DNA of 52,177 nucleotides from Candidatus Pantoea gossypiicola (lineage in GTDB: Bacteria; Pseudomonadota; Gammaproteobacteria; Enterobacterales; Enterobacteriaceae). Position numbers and translations under genes: made by a program. Below, in pieces: positions 17,305 to 27,183 of this stretch. How positions within the stretch are numbered: the first letter of the stretch is position 1; the number at the start of each line of letters is the position of its first letter. Under the pieces are notes generated by a model. It was not told where the DNA came from. It saw only the letters and a program-made list of their open reading frames with translations, and made no database searches. The DNA lies in contig NZ_VWVM01000023.1 of the NCBI RefSeq assembly GCF_008632075.1, positions 1 through 52,177 on the forward strand. Reading direction: 5' to 3'.

Positions 17305-18969
17305 ATGACTATTACACAGCGTCTGGTATTGATTTTCTCACTGCTGGCAATGTCACTGATTGCGCTGGTGATTATTTCTTTATCAGTGATTTCGGGCTTT
17401 CAATCTCGTTTTGAATACGTACAGATGAATGCGATACCCAGCATTCGTGATCTCAACAAATCGATCAGTGTCACCAATCAGTTAGGGATTGCGCTTTATC
17501 GCCACCAGAGCACCAGCGATGCGACAAAACTCCCTGCTGCCGAAGAGCGCATTGAAAATCTGCTTCAGCAGGTTAAGTCACTGAATGATTATTATATGGC
17601 GAATGACATCTCCAGTGATGAAGACAAAGCGATGACTGAGCAGGCTAATAAAAATCTGGATGCGGTACGCAGCGCATTACCGGAATTTCTTGCCGCGTCA
17701 CGCGCCCATAATGATGCTGTCACGCTTCCATTACTCCAGAGTGATAATGGTGTGGGTGCTGCTGCCCGTAAAATGGAAGCGGATTATACCCGTCAGATTC
17801 AGCTGAATATTGATATTGGCGAACAGCTCAGGGCTGAGAACAAGCGCATTTATTCGCAGACGCTGTGGGCGATGTCTGGTGGCTCGCTGCTGCTTGTTCT
17901 GCTGCTGGCAGGTTTCTCCGCTAAGGTTATCCTCGGCATTAAAAGGAGCCTCTCAGGCATCGTCAACACGATGACGCAGGTGAGTCATACGCTTGACCTG
18001 ACCCATACCGCTGAAGTCAGCAGTAAGGATGAGATTGGCAAAACGGCGATGGCGTTTAACCAGTTGCTGTCACGTGTTTCCGGCACGCTGCTTTCAGTCA
18101 GTCACGCCGCGCAATCGGTCAGTGCCGGATCCACGCAGATTGCTGCAGGTAATGAAGATCTTTCCGCGCGTACGGAAGAGCAGGCGGCATCACTGGAGCA
18201 GACGTCTGCCAGCATGGCGACGCTGAGCGAAACGGTGCGACAGAACTCAGAAGGCGCGCATCAGGCCAGCAGCCTGGCGAATAACGCCAATCACATGTCC
18301 ATCCAGAATGGCGCGGCGGTGGAGCAGATGCTGAGTACCATGGATGAGATCCGCAGCAGCTCAGCTAAAATCTCTGAAATCACCGGGCTGATTGAAGGCA
18401 TCGCCTTCCAGACCAATATTCTGGCACTGAACGCAGCAGTCGAAGCAGCACGAGCCGGTGAACATGGTCGCGGCTTTGCTGTGGTCGCGTCTGAAGTGCG
18501 TAATCTGGCGCAACGCTCTTCTTCTGCCGCACGGGAAATCAAAGACCTCATCTCAACGTCGGTTTCACAGGTGGAGCAGGGTTTAGAGCAGGCCAGCGGT
18601 GTAGGATCAAACAGTGAAAATGTCCGTCAGGCGATTCAGCAGGTAGCCGATCTGGTCAATGAGATTGCCGCGGCGACGTCTGAGCAGAGCAAGGGCATTG
18701 AGCAGGTTCATCAGGCCATCGGCCAGATGGATGAGGTGACGCAACAGAACGCCTCGCTGGTAGAAGAGGCTTCATCCGCCTCTAAATCGCTGCAGGAGCA
18801 GGCAGAGACGCTGTCAGGGTTGGTGGCGACCTTTACGCTGGAAGGTAACAGTAACCAGCGTGTCGCGCAGTCGCAACAGCCCGCTGGTGTACGTCGTCCG
18901 TTGTTGCAGGCGAAGCAGCCTGAACGCCACACCGTCGACATGACTCAGGCGAACTGGGAAAGTTTCTGA
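17305..18969 (+). CDS. Methyl-accepting chemotaxis protein with CheR/CheB tether
   Basis: The 554-residue transmembrane chemoreceptor has TM1 at about residues 10-32, a periplasmic four-helix-bundle sensor at 33-190, TM2 at about 192-214, HAMP, then methylation helices and the signalling hairpin (IEGIAFQTNILALNAAVEAA). It ends in NWESF, a variant of the NWETF pentapeptide that docks CheR and CheB, so it behaves as a major receptor of the Tsr/Tar type. The ligand is unknown. AGGGG precedes the ATG at 17305. The sigma28 promoter places it in the host flagellar regulon. A terminator follows. Confidence 0.95.
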   Translation: MTITQRLVLIFSLLAMSLIALVIISLSVISGFQSRFEYVQMNAIPSIRDLNKSISVTNQLGIALYRHQSTSDATKLPAAEERIENLLQQVKSLNDYYMANDISSDEDKAMTEQANKNLDAVRSALPEFLAASRAHNDAVTLPLLQSDNGVGAAARKMEADYTRQIQLNIDIGEQLRAENKRIYSQTLWAMSGGSLLLVLLLAGFSAKVILGIKRSLSGIVNTMTQVSHTLDLTHTAEVSSKDEIGKTAMAFNQLLSRVSGTLLSVSHAAQSVSAGSTQIAAGNEDLSARTEEQAASLEQTSASMATLSETVRQNSEGAHQASSLANNANHMSIQNGAAVEQMLSTMDEIRSSSAKISEITGLIEGIAFQTNILALNAAVEAARAGEHGRGFAVVASEVRNLAQRSSSAAREIKDLISTSVSQVEQGLEQASGVGSNSENVRQAIQQVADLVNEIAAATSEQSKGIEQVHQAIGQMDEVTQQNASLVEEASSASKSLQEQAETLSGLVATFTLEGNSNQRVAQSQQPAGVRRPLLQAKQPERHTVDMTQANWESF

Positions 18970-18990
18970 TCGCTGAGCAGTAAAGTTCTG

Positions 18991-19016
18991 GCCTCCACAC
19001 TGTGGGGGCTTTTTTT
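18991..19016 (+). terminator. Terminator of the first chemoreceptor gene
   Basis: Stem GCCTCCACA / TGTGGGGGC (one G-T pair) followed by seven T. Confidence 0.85.
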
Positions 19017-19583
19017 ATCTTTTATAAGCGAAATAGGAATAATTTTTATTTAAATAAAAGTGAAATGAAATCGATTTCATTATTAACATATGTTGCCGGA
19101 ATTAACTCTTTAGAGTAAGTTGAGACTGTGTCGATATTTATAAGGAAAGCGTTTTCCAGGGTTAATAGCGGAATGGAAATTGAGTCGATACAGTGCGGAT
19201 GTCTGTTATCGGCGGCAATGACATTAACTTTAATTTCTTAATTTTCATAACGGCGATGCTGAAGTCAGGCTTACGACTAAAAACGCTTTTGTGTATATTA
19301 TTGTTTTATCTATATGATATGTATCACTATTTGTAAGTTTGACTTAGGTGAATATTGCAGTAAATATCGTCATTTTATTCACTGTAAAATAACGCAACGC
19401 AATCTATACTCCTTTCTGTTGCGATATACATTTCTGAGATTTTATACCCAACCCCTTTCTTCATAGCGTTATTGCGCTGCATAAGGCGCCTCTGGCTATA
19501 CAAAAGAAAGGGTAAAAATAATATTACACGAGCAATTTTGTGCACTACTCACCTGCACGCCTCATACATCAGAGCGGAAAAGA
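19017..19583. other. AT-rich intergenic region between two chemoreceptor genes
   Basis: No gene and no clear sigma28 promoter are visible. The second receptor may use another sigma factor. Confidence 0.4.
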
Positions 19584-21509
19584 ATGAAAAAAATACTCGA
19601 CCGGATTAATTTGCCAGCAAAATTCCTGTTACTGGGATCCTTTGCACTGGTGTTGTTTATTTTACCTACCTTTCTGTTTATTCAGACAGGCAACCAGCTT
19701 ATTGATACTAAAAAAGTCGAACTCACCGGTATTCCGGTTGAGAAAAAAGTCCTGCAGTTACTGAACCTGCTGCAGCGCCATCGGGCGGAAAGCGCTATCG
19801 CCATCTCCCTTAACAAGCCTGATAACGCACCACGTCTGGCACTGGTCTCGCAAATCAATACGTTATCCGGAACAATTGCTGACGATCTGCGCAACGATGA
19901 CGAGCAGGCACAACCGCTGAAATCGCTGCAGCGGGTTAATCAGGAGTGGGGTCAGCTGCAGGATGATATCAACGCAGGCAAACTCACGCTGGCAACCAGC
20001 CTGACACGTCATGCCCATCTTATTCAGGCGTTACTGGACACCAATCAGGATGTGCTGGATTTTTATCAACTGTCACTGGATGCGGATTTAAATACCTACC
20101 AGCTGATCGTCAGCATCTATAGCCGCCTGCCGCTGCTGACTGAAACGTTGGGTCAGATCCGAGCCAATGGTACGTCGCTGATTGCCAGTGGCAATATTTC
20201 TGAGTCCGATCGCAGTCGTCTGGCGTTCCAGATTGATAATGGCAGGACGGCTCTGGCACAGTTCAGCAAAAATCTGGATAAGGCGTTTTTCATTGAGCCG
20301 GCTCTGAAAACGACGTTCTCAGGGCTAGCTGAGGATGCGAATCAGCAGGCACAAGGCGCACTGCAACTGGCTGATAGTATATTTGTGAGCGGACACGCCA
20401 GCGTGGTACCCGTTGAATATGTACGGGTGTTTACTCAGGCGATCAACCGCTATGCGGAGCTGGGCGATCAAACCAGTTCCCGACTGGAACAGATGATGGA
20501 TGTGCAGATCGATAAAAAACGTCATGCACAGTATCTGCTGCTGGCAGGTCTGCTGGCCGTCGCTCTGCTGGCCGTTTTGGTGGCGGTGATGATCACCCGC
20601 TCTGTGACCCGCCCGGTCAAAGAAGCGGTTGAAGTAGCCAGCCGCGTTGCGGCAGGCGATCTGACAGCACAGCTGACGATTTCAGGCAGTAATGAAATGG
20701 CTGAACTGCTGAATGCGCTGATGCGGATGCAGCAGCGTCTTGCCCAGCTGGTTTCGGATATCAAAGGTAACGCCGCCACCATTGCCCACTCTTCGGAAGA
20801 GATTGCCCGTGGCAATGGCGACCTTTCGTCACGCACCGAACAGCAGGCGGCTTCACTGGCTGAAACAGCGGCCAGCATGGAACAGCTGGCATCAATTATT
20901 CAGCAGAATGCGGATAACACCCGCTTTGCCTCTGATCGCGCAGAATCAGCAACACAGGCGGCACTGTTAAGCGGCGCGGCAATGGATTCTGTGATGCAGA
21001 CCATGCACAAAATCCGTGGCAGCTCAGGTCAGATTGAAGAGATCACCTCCGTGATCGACAGTATCGCCTTCCAGACCAATATTCTGGCATTGAATGCAGC
21101 GGTTGAAGCGGCACGCGCCGGTGAGCAGGGCAAAGGTTTTGCGGTTGTCGCATCCGAAGTGCGTGCGCTGGCACAACGTTCCGCCAGTGCAGCAAAAGAG
21201 ATTAAGAGCCTGATTGAGCAGTCAGTTGGTCACGCACAGGAAGGGATTGCGATGGCGCAGAACGCGGGCGACAAAGTGAAGCAGAGCGTCAGTGCTATTG
21301 AACAGACCTCTCAGCTGATGCGTGATATCTCTTCTTCTTCTGAGGAGCAGAGCAGTGGTATTTCACAGGTCAATATTGCAGTGAACCAGATGGATCAGGT
21401 GACGCAGCAGAACGCCGTGCTGGTGGAAGAGTCGGCCTCCTCTGCTGATGAGCTTGCCGCACGCGCAGGGCAGTTGCGTACCATGGTTGCGGTGTTCCAG
21501 ACGGCGTAA
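19584..21509 (+). CDS. Methyl-accepting chemotaxis protein with NIT-type sensor domain
   Basis: The 641-residue chemoreceptor has TM1 at residues 12-32 and a large periplasmic domain at about 33-310. Its start, VEKKVLQLLNLLQRHRAESA, fits the NIT (nitrate/nitrite-sensing) helical bundle with its conserved RHR-like stretch. TM2 is at about 312-335, followed by HAMP and a signalling domain with the invariant hairpin (IDSIAFQTNILALNAAVEAA). It ends in FQTA with no NWETF-type pentapeptide, so it must rely on other receptors for efficient adaptation. GCGGAAAAG serves as ribosome-binding site. The NIT assignment is from pattern memory; the ligand is not proven. Confidence 0.9.
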   Translation: MKKILDRINLPAKFLLLGSFALVLFILPTFLFIQTGNQLIDTKKVELTGIPVEKKVLQLLNLLQRHRAESAIAISLNKPDNAPRLALVSQINTLSGTIADDLRNDDEQAQPLKSLQRVNQEWGQLQDDINAGKLTLATSLTRHAHLIQALLDTNQDVLDFYQLSLDADLNTYQLIVSIYSRLPLLTETLGQIRANGTSLIASGNISESDRSRLAFQIDNGRTALAQFSKNLDKAFFIEPALKTTFSGLAEDANQQAQGALQLADSIFVSGHASVVPVEYVRVFTQAINRYAELGDQTSSRLEQMMDVQIDKKRHAQYLLLAGLLAVALLAVLVAVMITRSVTRPVKEAVEVASRVAAGDLTAQLTISGSNEMAELLNALMRMQQRLAQLVSDIKGNAATIAHSSEEIARGNGDLSSRTEQQAASLAETAASMEQLASIIQQNADNTRFASDRAESATQAALLSGAAMDSVMQTMHKIRGSSGQIEEITSVIDSIAFQTNILALNAAVEAARAGEQGKGFAVVASEVRALAQRSASAAKEIKSLIEQSVGHAQEGIAMAQNAGDKVKQSVSAIEQTSQLMRDISSSSEEQSSGISQVNIAVNQMDQVTQQNAVLVEESASSADELAARAGQLRTMVAVFQTA

Positions 21510-21517
21510 TGGTGTTA

Positions 21518-21549
21518 AAACAGCCGCCACCTGTGGGCGGCTGTTTTTC
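21518..21549 (+). terminator. Terminator of the NIT chemoreceptor gene
   Basis: A 12-bp stem (AAAACAGCCGCC and its complement) with a 7-base loop and T-run, eight bases after the stop. Its A-rich 5' side would also work for the leftward gene at 21562. Confidence 0.9.
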
Positions 21550-21561
21550 TCTCAACGCTCG

Positions 21562-22362
21562 CTACGCCTGATGATCCCGCAGACAGGCCAGATAGGTTTC
21601 TCCCGACCGCATCACTTTTTCTTTCGCCTGCTCACGAATATCCTGACCTTCAAACGCGCCATAAAGCTGCCCGAATGTCACGTTAGCAAGCCGATGCAGG
21701 ATGTCGCCTACCGTGGCGGCTGACAGTGGCAGCATATTTGGGTAGCTCCACATAAACGACACGCCATGCGCGCCCGGCGTGACCTGCATGATATCCCCCA
21801 CCAGCATCACTCCTTCGCCCTCGTCCCAGTGCAGCACGCTGCCTCCGGGAAAATGGCCGCCCAGCCGTAACAGCGTAACCGATGGCATCAGCGCGTGAGA
21901 TTCACCCTCCCAGAACCGGATGTACGGGCTCTTTCGGACAATCCATTGCCTATCGCGGGCGTGCAGATGAAGGGGCGCGTTAAACGCCTCAGCCCACTCC
22001 TGCATGGTGGTGTAGTAGTGCGGATGTGAAATCGCGATAGCATCAATGCCGCCCAGCGCTGCGATCAGCGTGTACGTGGCGTCATCAAGGTTAGCAATAC
22101 AGTCCCAGAGCACGTTGCCGTTCGGCGTATGCAGCAGAAAGGCTCGCTGATTAATAGCAAACTCAGGCACGGTTTTAAGGCTTAACAGCGCATCGCTGTG
22201 GGCCGTCCACTTATTCGCGTGGCTGTCGCGCAGCGCGTCAAACGCGATCCAGCTCTGACCCGTGGCAGGAACGTACTGACGTTCATCCTCGCAGATTTTG
22301 CAATGCTGATGAGAAGACTGAGCCGGATAAGCGGTGCCGCAGGCGGTACATAACATCGTCAT
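21562..22362 (-). CDS. Metallo-beta-lactamase-fold hydrolase with N-terminal zinc ribbon
   Basis: The 266-residue protein starts with two CxxC-type knuckles (CTACG, CKIC) that look like a small zinc ribbon. An MBL fold follows, with the metal motif partly altered: SHPHYYTTMQEW in place of THxHxDH. Later elements LRLGGHFPGG and MLVGDIMQV are in place. The substrate is unknown, and the altered motif suggests one metal site could be weak. The ATG at 22362 with AAGGAG upstream is clearly the start. The metallophosphoesterase gene lies directly upstream (22440) in the same direction, so the two may form an operon. Confidence 0.85.
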   Translation of the reverse strand: MTMLCTACGTAYPAQSSHQHCKICEDERQYVPATGQSWIAFDALRDSHANKWTAHSDALLSLKTVPEFAINQRAFLLHTPNGNVLWDCIANLDDATYTLIAALGGIDAIAISHPHYYTTMQEWAEAFNAPLHLHARDRQWIVRKSPYIRFWEGESHALMPSVTLLRLGGHFPGGSVLHWDEGEGVMLVGDIMQVTPGAHGVSFMWSYPNMLPLSAATVGDILHRLANVTFGQLYGAFEGQDIREQAKEKVMRSGETYLACLRDHQA

Positions 22363-22439
22363 GGTGATCTCCTTTGTCTCACTCAAGCTTAAGCACACCT
22401 GCAAAAACCGCACTTTCCTGACGCAGTTTCGCCATACGA

Positions 22440-23555
22440 TCACCGCTGGCGGCGTAAAGTAATCCGCGTCAGTTCCGAGGGACGGCCCAGCCTGACCGCC
22501 ATGCCTGGCCAGAGTGCCGTGCCGTTATTCACATAGAGCTGCATTTCGTCAACCTGATAAAGCCCGGACACAAATCCGGCGTTGGGTTTAGCAAACAGCC
22601 GGTCCAGTCCGATAATCAGACCGCCATGCGTATGTCCTGAAAGCTGCACATCTACGCCCTGCGCCGCGTTCTGGCGGGCATTGCGCGGCTGATGATCCAG
22701 CAGGATCACCGGTGCGTTTTCAGGTGCCTGTGCCAGCGCGCGGGCCAGATCGGGGCCGATCGCATTTCTGCCAGCTGCGGAGGCGTCCGGCAGGCCGGCA
22801 ATCACCAGTTTTGCCGCGCCGCGCTGAATAACGGTGTGGCTGTTGAGCAGCGGCTGCAGCCCCAGTGAGGCCAGATGGGCCGTCCAGACTGCCTGATGGA
22901 AGAAATATTCGTGGTTACCGGTAATTGCCCATACGCCGTCAGAGGCGGTCAGCGCGCGCAGTGGTTCAACGTCATGACGCCTGTGTTCAAGGCTGCCATC
23001 GATCACATCGCCCGTTACCACAATCAGATCGGCGTTAAGAGACATCGCCCGCTCAACCATCGCGGCGGTCCACACACGATTAAACAACCGGGTGATGTGC
23101 AGGTCGGTCAGCTGCAGCAGCTGATAACCCTCAAACTCAGCCGGAAGATTGGGCAGCACCAGCGTCACTTCTTTGACCGGCGGAACCCGTATCGCCTGCT
23201 GTACGCCAACAGCAGCCAGCATCATCGCCAGCACCACAGCCAGATAGCGAATACCAGGCACCAGCTCCAGCGGATATCGCAACAGCAGCGCGATCAGCAT
23301 GACTGCATCCATCAGCATCTGCAGCAGCGCCAGCAGCAGCACGGTACTGTACGCCCAGTTAAACAGGATGATGATAATGCGGGGCATTTCGGCGGAGAAA
23401 ATGCCGCCAGACGTAAAGCGGCTTACCAGCAGATATTGTGAGGCCAGCAGCACCAGTGCTGAGAGCAGGATCTTGATGGCCAGTGGCAGTGATAAGGGAA
23501 TGATGACGCGCGCAATGACATACCAGCTGGGTAAGCTGAAAATCAGGTGAAACAT
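22440..23555 (-). CDS. Membrane-anchored metallophosphoesterase (YkuE/YaeI-like)
   Basis: The 371-residue protein has an N-terminal part with four predicted membrane segments (residues 8-30, 33-50, 58-90, 97-118). A calcineurin-like phosphoesterase domain follows from about 145. Its metal motifs are in order: LTDLHI, VTGDVIDG, ITGNHEYF, LLDHQP and LSGHTHGG. Relatives of this shape act on phospholipid or UDP-sugar phosphates at the membrane; the actual substrate here is unknown. The active site faces the side set by the last helix. The start at 23555 has only a weak GGA upstream. Confidence 0.88.
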   Translation of the reverse strand: MFHLIFSLPSWYVIARVIIPLSLPLAIKILLSALVLLASQYLLVSRFTSGGIFSAEMPRIIIILFNWAYSTVLLLALLQMLMDAVMLIALLLRYPLELVPGIRYLAVVLAMMLAAVGVQQAIRVPPVKEVTLVLPNLPAEFEGYQLLQLTDLHITRLFNRVWTAAMVERAMSLNADLIVVTGDVIDGSLEHRRHDVEPLRALTASDGVWAITGNHEYFFHQAVWTAHLASLGLQPLLNSHTVIQRGAAKLVIAGLPDASAAGRNAIGPDLARALAQAPENAPVILLDHQPRNARQNAAQGVDVQLSGHTHGGLIIGLDRLFAKPNAGFVSGLYQVDEMQLYVNNGTALWPGMAVRLGRPSELTRITLRRQR

Positions 23556-23741
23556 GGCAGTTTTCCGATAGGGCGCTGAACATCCGCGCAGGCAAATAAG
23601 AGACGATCGTTTATAGAACTGTTTTCAGCACAACAGTGTATACGACGCTGCCGCTCAGGTTACTTCGCGCGAGGTGCTTTACTGGCGATAAAAGAAGCCG
23701 AGGGCAGAAAAAATGATGCCAGCAGACCCAAAAAGTAAAAA

Positions 23742-23771
23742 CAGCGTGGCCGGAACACCGGCCACGCTGAC
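23742..23771 (-). terminator. Terminator of the molybdoenzyme gene
   Basis: Stem AGCGTGGCCGG / CCGGCCACGCT with an AACA loop, followed leftward by TTTTTACTTTTT. It lies about 30 bases after the stop at 23804. Confidence 0.9.
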
Positions 23772-23803
23772 AACCTTCACTCTTCACTGTCTGGCAGGTC
23801 AGA

Positions 23804-26131
23804 CTAACGAAGAATACCTGAGGTAGTGTGCGTCTCGTCGGTTACGCGCGTCATAGCGATTGGAATACTTTTATAGGCGGGAATACCGCTTTTAGTATCG
23901 TGGCTGTCGAGTGGAACCATCACATTGGCCTCCGGGTAGTAAGCGCCGACTGAACCTGGTGCCATATCAATAATTACGATGGTCAGGTTTTTCATCTGAC
24001 GCGAAGTGGGATTACCCTCCGGATCCAGCGCAATCAGATCGACACGGTCACCCACACGCAGCTCTCGTTTTTCCGCCTCTTCCGCATTGATAAACAGCAC
24101 ATCGCGGCGGCCCGTCACGCCACGATAGCGGTCATTTAGTCCGTACAGCGTGGTGTTGTACTGGTCGTGACTGCGCAGGGTGGTGAGTACCAGATCATGG
24201 CATTTCAGCGAGCGGGGATCTTCGTTGATGCCCTGCATCACTTTAAACTGCGCACGACCGGAAGGCGTGAGCCAGACGCGTTCTGATGCGGCATTATGGA
24301 GCCGGAAACCTCCCGGATGCTTAATGCGCTCGTTGAAGTTTTCGAACGCCGGGAACACGGCTTCAATGGCATCACGGATGCGGCTGTAATCGGCGACCAT
24401 GGCTGACCAGTCAACCATGCTGTCTGGCAGGGTGGCCTTAGCGAGTGAAGCGACCAGCGCCGGTTCAGATTTCAGATGGGGTGAGGCCGGGTTCAGCGAA
24501 CCACGCGAGGCATGCACCATCGACATCGAATCTTCAACGGTCACGCTCTGTGCGCCGGTCGCCTGAACATCGGTTTCAGTCCGGCCCAGCACCGGCAGCA
24601 GATAGTTGTGCTTGCCGAGTAACAGGTGTGAGCGGTTGAGCTTGGTGGCCATATGCACTACCAGATCTAAATTACGCATGGCCGGGAACGTCACCTGGGG
24701 ATCTGAAATTGCCTCTGCCAGATTACCCCCCAGACAGAGCAGCGCTTTAGCTTTACCATCGCGCATCGCCTTAATTGCCTCCACAGCGCCGTGACCATGC
24801 TTCTGCGGCGGCCTGAAACCAAACACTTTCTCAATACCATCCAATAACGATTGCGGCGGGATCTCAGTGATGCCTACAGTGCGGTCGCCCTGCACATTAG
24901 AGTGACCACGTAACGGACAGATACCCGCGCCCGGCTTACCGATGTTGCCGCGCATAAGCAGCAGGTTGGCGATTTGTTGCACGTTCTGGGTACCATACTG
25001 GTGCTGAGTAATTCCCATGCCATAACAGATGATGGTTCGTTCAGCGCTGGCGTAGAGCCGGGCGATATGCTGGATCTCCTCACGCGCCATGCCGGAGACT
25101 TTAAGGATGTGCGCCCAGTCGGTGCTCTCCAGGTCGGCCTTGAGATCGTCAAAACCTTCGGTGTGCTCCCTGATAAACACTTCATCGATGACGCCGGGTT
25201 TGCCCTGGCTCAATGCCTCCTCGTGCATGGTGAGCAGGATCTTCATTACGCCTTTGAGCATTGCTGCATCGCCGCCCACCCGCACTTTGTAGTAGGTCGA
25301 AGCCAGCTCAGTAGAGCTCATTGACAGCATCTCAATCGGGCTTTGCGGTGAAGTAAAGCGTTCCAGCCCGCGTTCACGCAGCGGGTTAATCGCCACGATA
25401 GTGGCACCGCGTTTAGAGACTTCACGCAGCGTGCCGAGCATGCGTGGATGGTTGGTGCCAGGGTTATGGCCGATGCAGAGCACCAGATCACAGTGATCAA
25501 AATCCTCCAGCTCTACCGTACCTTTGCCAACGCCAATCGATTCCGGCAGGCCAACGCTGGTCGGTTCGTGACACATGTTTGAGCAGTCGGGGAAGTTATT
25601 GGTGCCATATTCACGGGCGAAGAGTTGCCACAGGAACGCCGCTTCATTGGAGGCGCGGCCAGACGTATAAAACTCCACGCTGTCAGGATCGTTGTAGCTG
25701 CGCAGATGCTCACCGATCTCCCGGAACGCCGTTTCCCATTCGATGGGCTGATAGGTGTCGGTCGCGGCATCGTACTTCATGGGATGGGTCAGCCGTCCTT
25801 CGCCCTCCAGATGCAGTGCGCTGCGTTCCCACAGTTCAGTCACGGTATGAGCGGCAAAAAATTCCGGTGTGGTGCGCTTGCTGGTGGCTTCCCACGAGAC
25901 AGCTTTCGCCCCGTTTTCGCAGAACTCAAAGGATGAGGCGTGTTGTGGGTCAGGCCAGGCACAGCCCGGACAGTCAAAGCCCTGCGGCTGATTAACTTTA
26001 AACAGGGCAATCACATCCTGCTTTACTGACATCTGGCCACGGATAGCATCGGCAACCGCCTTTAGTGCGCCCCAGCCACCGGCAGCACCCCCATAAGGGG
26101 CGATGCCATTTGTGCGATTTTGCTCTTTCAT
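23804..26131 (-). CDS. YdeP-like molybdopterin oxidoreductase (formate-dehydrogenase alpha-like)
   Basis: The 775-residue cytoplasmic protein is close in order and motifs to E. coli YdeP: GAAGGWGALK, GFDCPGCAWPDP, SGRASNEAAFLWQLFAREYG, CSNMCHEP, GHNPGTNHPRM and LRGHSNVQGDRT. It belongs to the bis-MGD molybdopterin family. YdeP is linked to acid resistance in E. coli; its substrate is unknown. A CxxC pair near the N-terminus could hold metal. No twin-arginine signal and no partner beta subunit or chaperone gene is present nearby. GGAG just upstream supports the ATG at 26131 over 26143. Cofactor genes must be supplied by the chromosome. Confidence 0.92.
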   Translation of the reverse strand: MKEQNRTNGIAPYGGAAGGWGALKAVADAIRGQMSVKQDVIALFKVNQPQGFDCPGCAWPDPQHASSFEFCENGAKAVSWEATSKRTTPEFFAAHTVTELWERSALHLEGEGRLTHPMKYDAATDTYQPIEWETAFREIGEHLRSYNDPDSVEFYTSGRASNEAAFLWQLFAREYGTNNFPDCSNMCHEPTSVGLPESIGVGKGTVELEDFDHCDLVLCIGHNPGTNHPRMLGTLREVSKRGATIVAINPLRERGLERFTSPQSPIEMLSMSSTELASTYYKVRVGGDAAMLKGVMKILLTMHEEALSQGKPGVIDEVFIREHTEGFDDLKADLESTDWAHILKVSGMAREEIQHIARLYASAERTIICYGMGITQHQYGTQNVQQIANLLLMRGNIGKPGAGICPLRGHSNVQGDRTVGITEIPPQSLLDGIEKVFGFRPPQKHGHGAVEAIKAMRDGKAKALLCLGGNLAEAISDPQVTFPAMRNLDLVVHMATKLNRSHLLLGKHNYLLPVLGRTETDVQATGAQSVTVEDSMSMVHASRGSLNPASPHLKSEPALVASLAKATLPDSMVDWSAMVADYSRIRDAIEAVFPAFENFNERIKHPGGFRLHNAASERVWLTPSGRAQFKVMQGINEDPRSLKCHDLVLTTLRSHDQYNTTLYGLNDRYRGVTGRRDVLFINAEEAEKRELRVGDRVDLIALDPEGNPTSRQMKNLTIVIIDMAPGSVGAYYPEANVMVPLDSHDTKSGIPAYKSIPIAMTRVTDETHTTSGILR

Positions 26132-26143
26132 AATGCTCCACAT

Positions 26144-26656
26144 TGTCTCTATTGTTATCGGCTAAGCCTGGTACATAAAAAGGAACAACAACGTGGATTC
26201 TGACTATTATTCAGCAAAATTTTTTCTCAAAATGTTTCGGTGAGCCGTGTGCTCTGTTTTCCTGCTATGAAATAAGCGTGAGAATTATACAATAATAAAC
26301 GAGACGGCTCTGCGTTATGCCCTGAACTATTTATCAGGCATAGAAAGGCCGTTATAACTGGCAATAAAGTGATTGTGAGTAAGGTGTTGTTATAATGGAA
26401 TAATAATGCAGTAGTGAGCCTGTAATATTTGGGGGATTTGATTTCTTACGGGTAAGGTCATTATGGTTAATATTTCTACCCGGACGCTGAAGCAAAAAAT
26501 ATTCACAACGGCATTATTAGCGTAACGGGAGTCGGACAAACATAACGTGTCGTTATTACCCCACAAATTAACAACCCGATCGGGTATTTAAAATATTGTT
26601 CATGAGATATCTGTTTACTTCATGAGACAGCGCTATTACCTGGCGCTGCTGGCAGA
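26144..26656. other. Intergenic region, no supported gene
   Basis: About 510 bp, AT-rich, between two leftward genes. A short perfect palindrome (CCCGATCGGG at about 26577) is the only structure noted. Confidence 0.4.
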
Positions 26657-26995
26657 TCAGAGGTCAGTACGATCCCCGCGTGTTGTCGGATGAGAAATGA
26701 CAATAAATTCTACTGGCGCATCACTGTTATTTCTGGCCTGGTGTTTAGCGTGCGGCGGAATTTCGATTCCCTGTTGCGCACAGATATCATGCACTTCGCC
26801 CTCCAGTTCCATCGAGAGCACGCCCTGAAGAACAAAGAAAAACTGCCGGGATGAAGCATGATAGTGTCTTTTCTCACGGGTGGCGGGCGGCATTTTTTCA
26901 TGAATGATTAACATATCTTTGCGGTTTATCAGATACCAGCCATCGCACCCGTCCCCCCAGCTATAATGTTCTGCATTCTCATTTGAAATCATCAT
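26657..26995 (-). CDS. Single-domain cupin protein
   Basis: The 112-residue product is a small beta-barrel cupin. Motif 1 is HYHASSRQFFFVLQG with the E/L positions (SMELEGEV); motif 2 is IPPHAKHQARNNSDAPVEFIVIS. His residues at about 44, 46 and 82 can bind one metal. Such stand-alone cupins are often isomerases, dioxygenases or sugar-binding proteins; nothing narrows it here. The gene stands alone, divergent from the ComB-like gene at 27184. Confidence 0.85.
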   Translation of the reverse strand: MMISNENAEHYSWGDGCDGWYLINRKDMLIIHEKMPPATREKRHYHASSRQFFFVLQGVLSMELEGEVHDICAQQGIEIPPHAKHQARNNSDAPVEFIVISHPTTRGDRTDL

Positions 26996-27183
26996 CCTGC
27001 GTCCTGGTTGTTGTTGTAAGGATTTAAGCCCTGGCTAACTATACAAGGCCAGGTTGTTGACGCTCAATTTTTAGTGTCGTTAATCACCTCAATGGATTTT
27101 TGACAGTGCTGATACTTTAATCGACCCTGGCGTGTCATGGATTGAGCGGTGCACCCCTGACAGGCTGTAACGGAGGATGAGAT

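Noticed and set aside
23656..23760. About 32-residue hydrophobic frame left of the molybdoenzyme gene (minus strand)
   Set aside because: Its only start is a GTG inside the terminator hairpin, with no ribosome-binding site.
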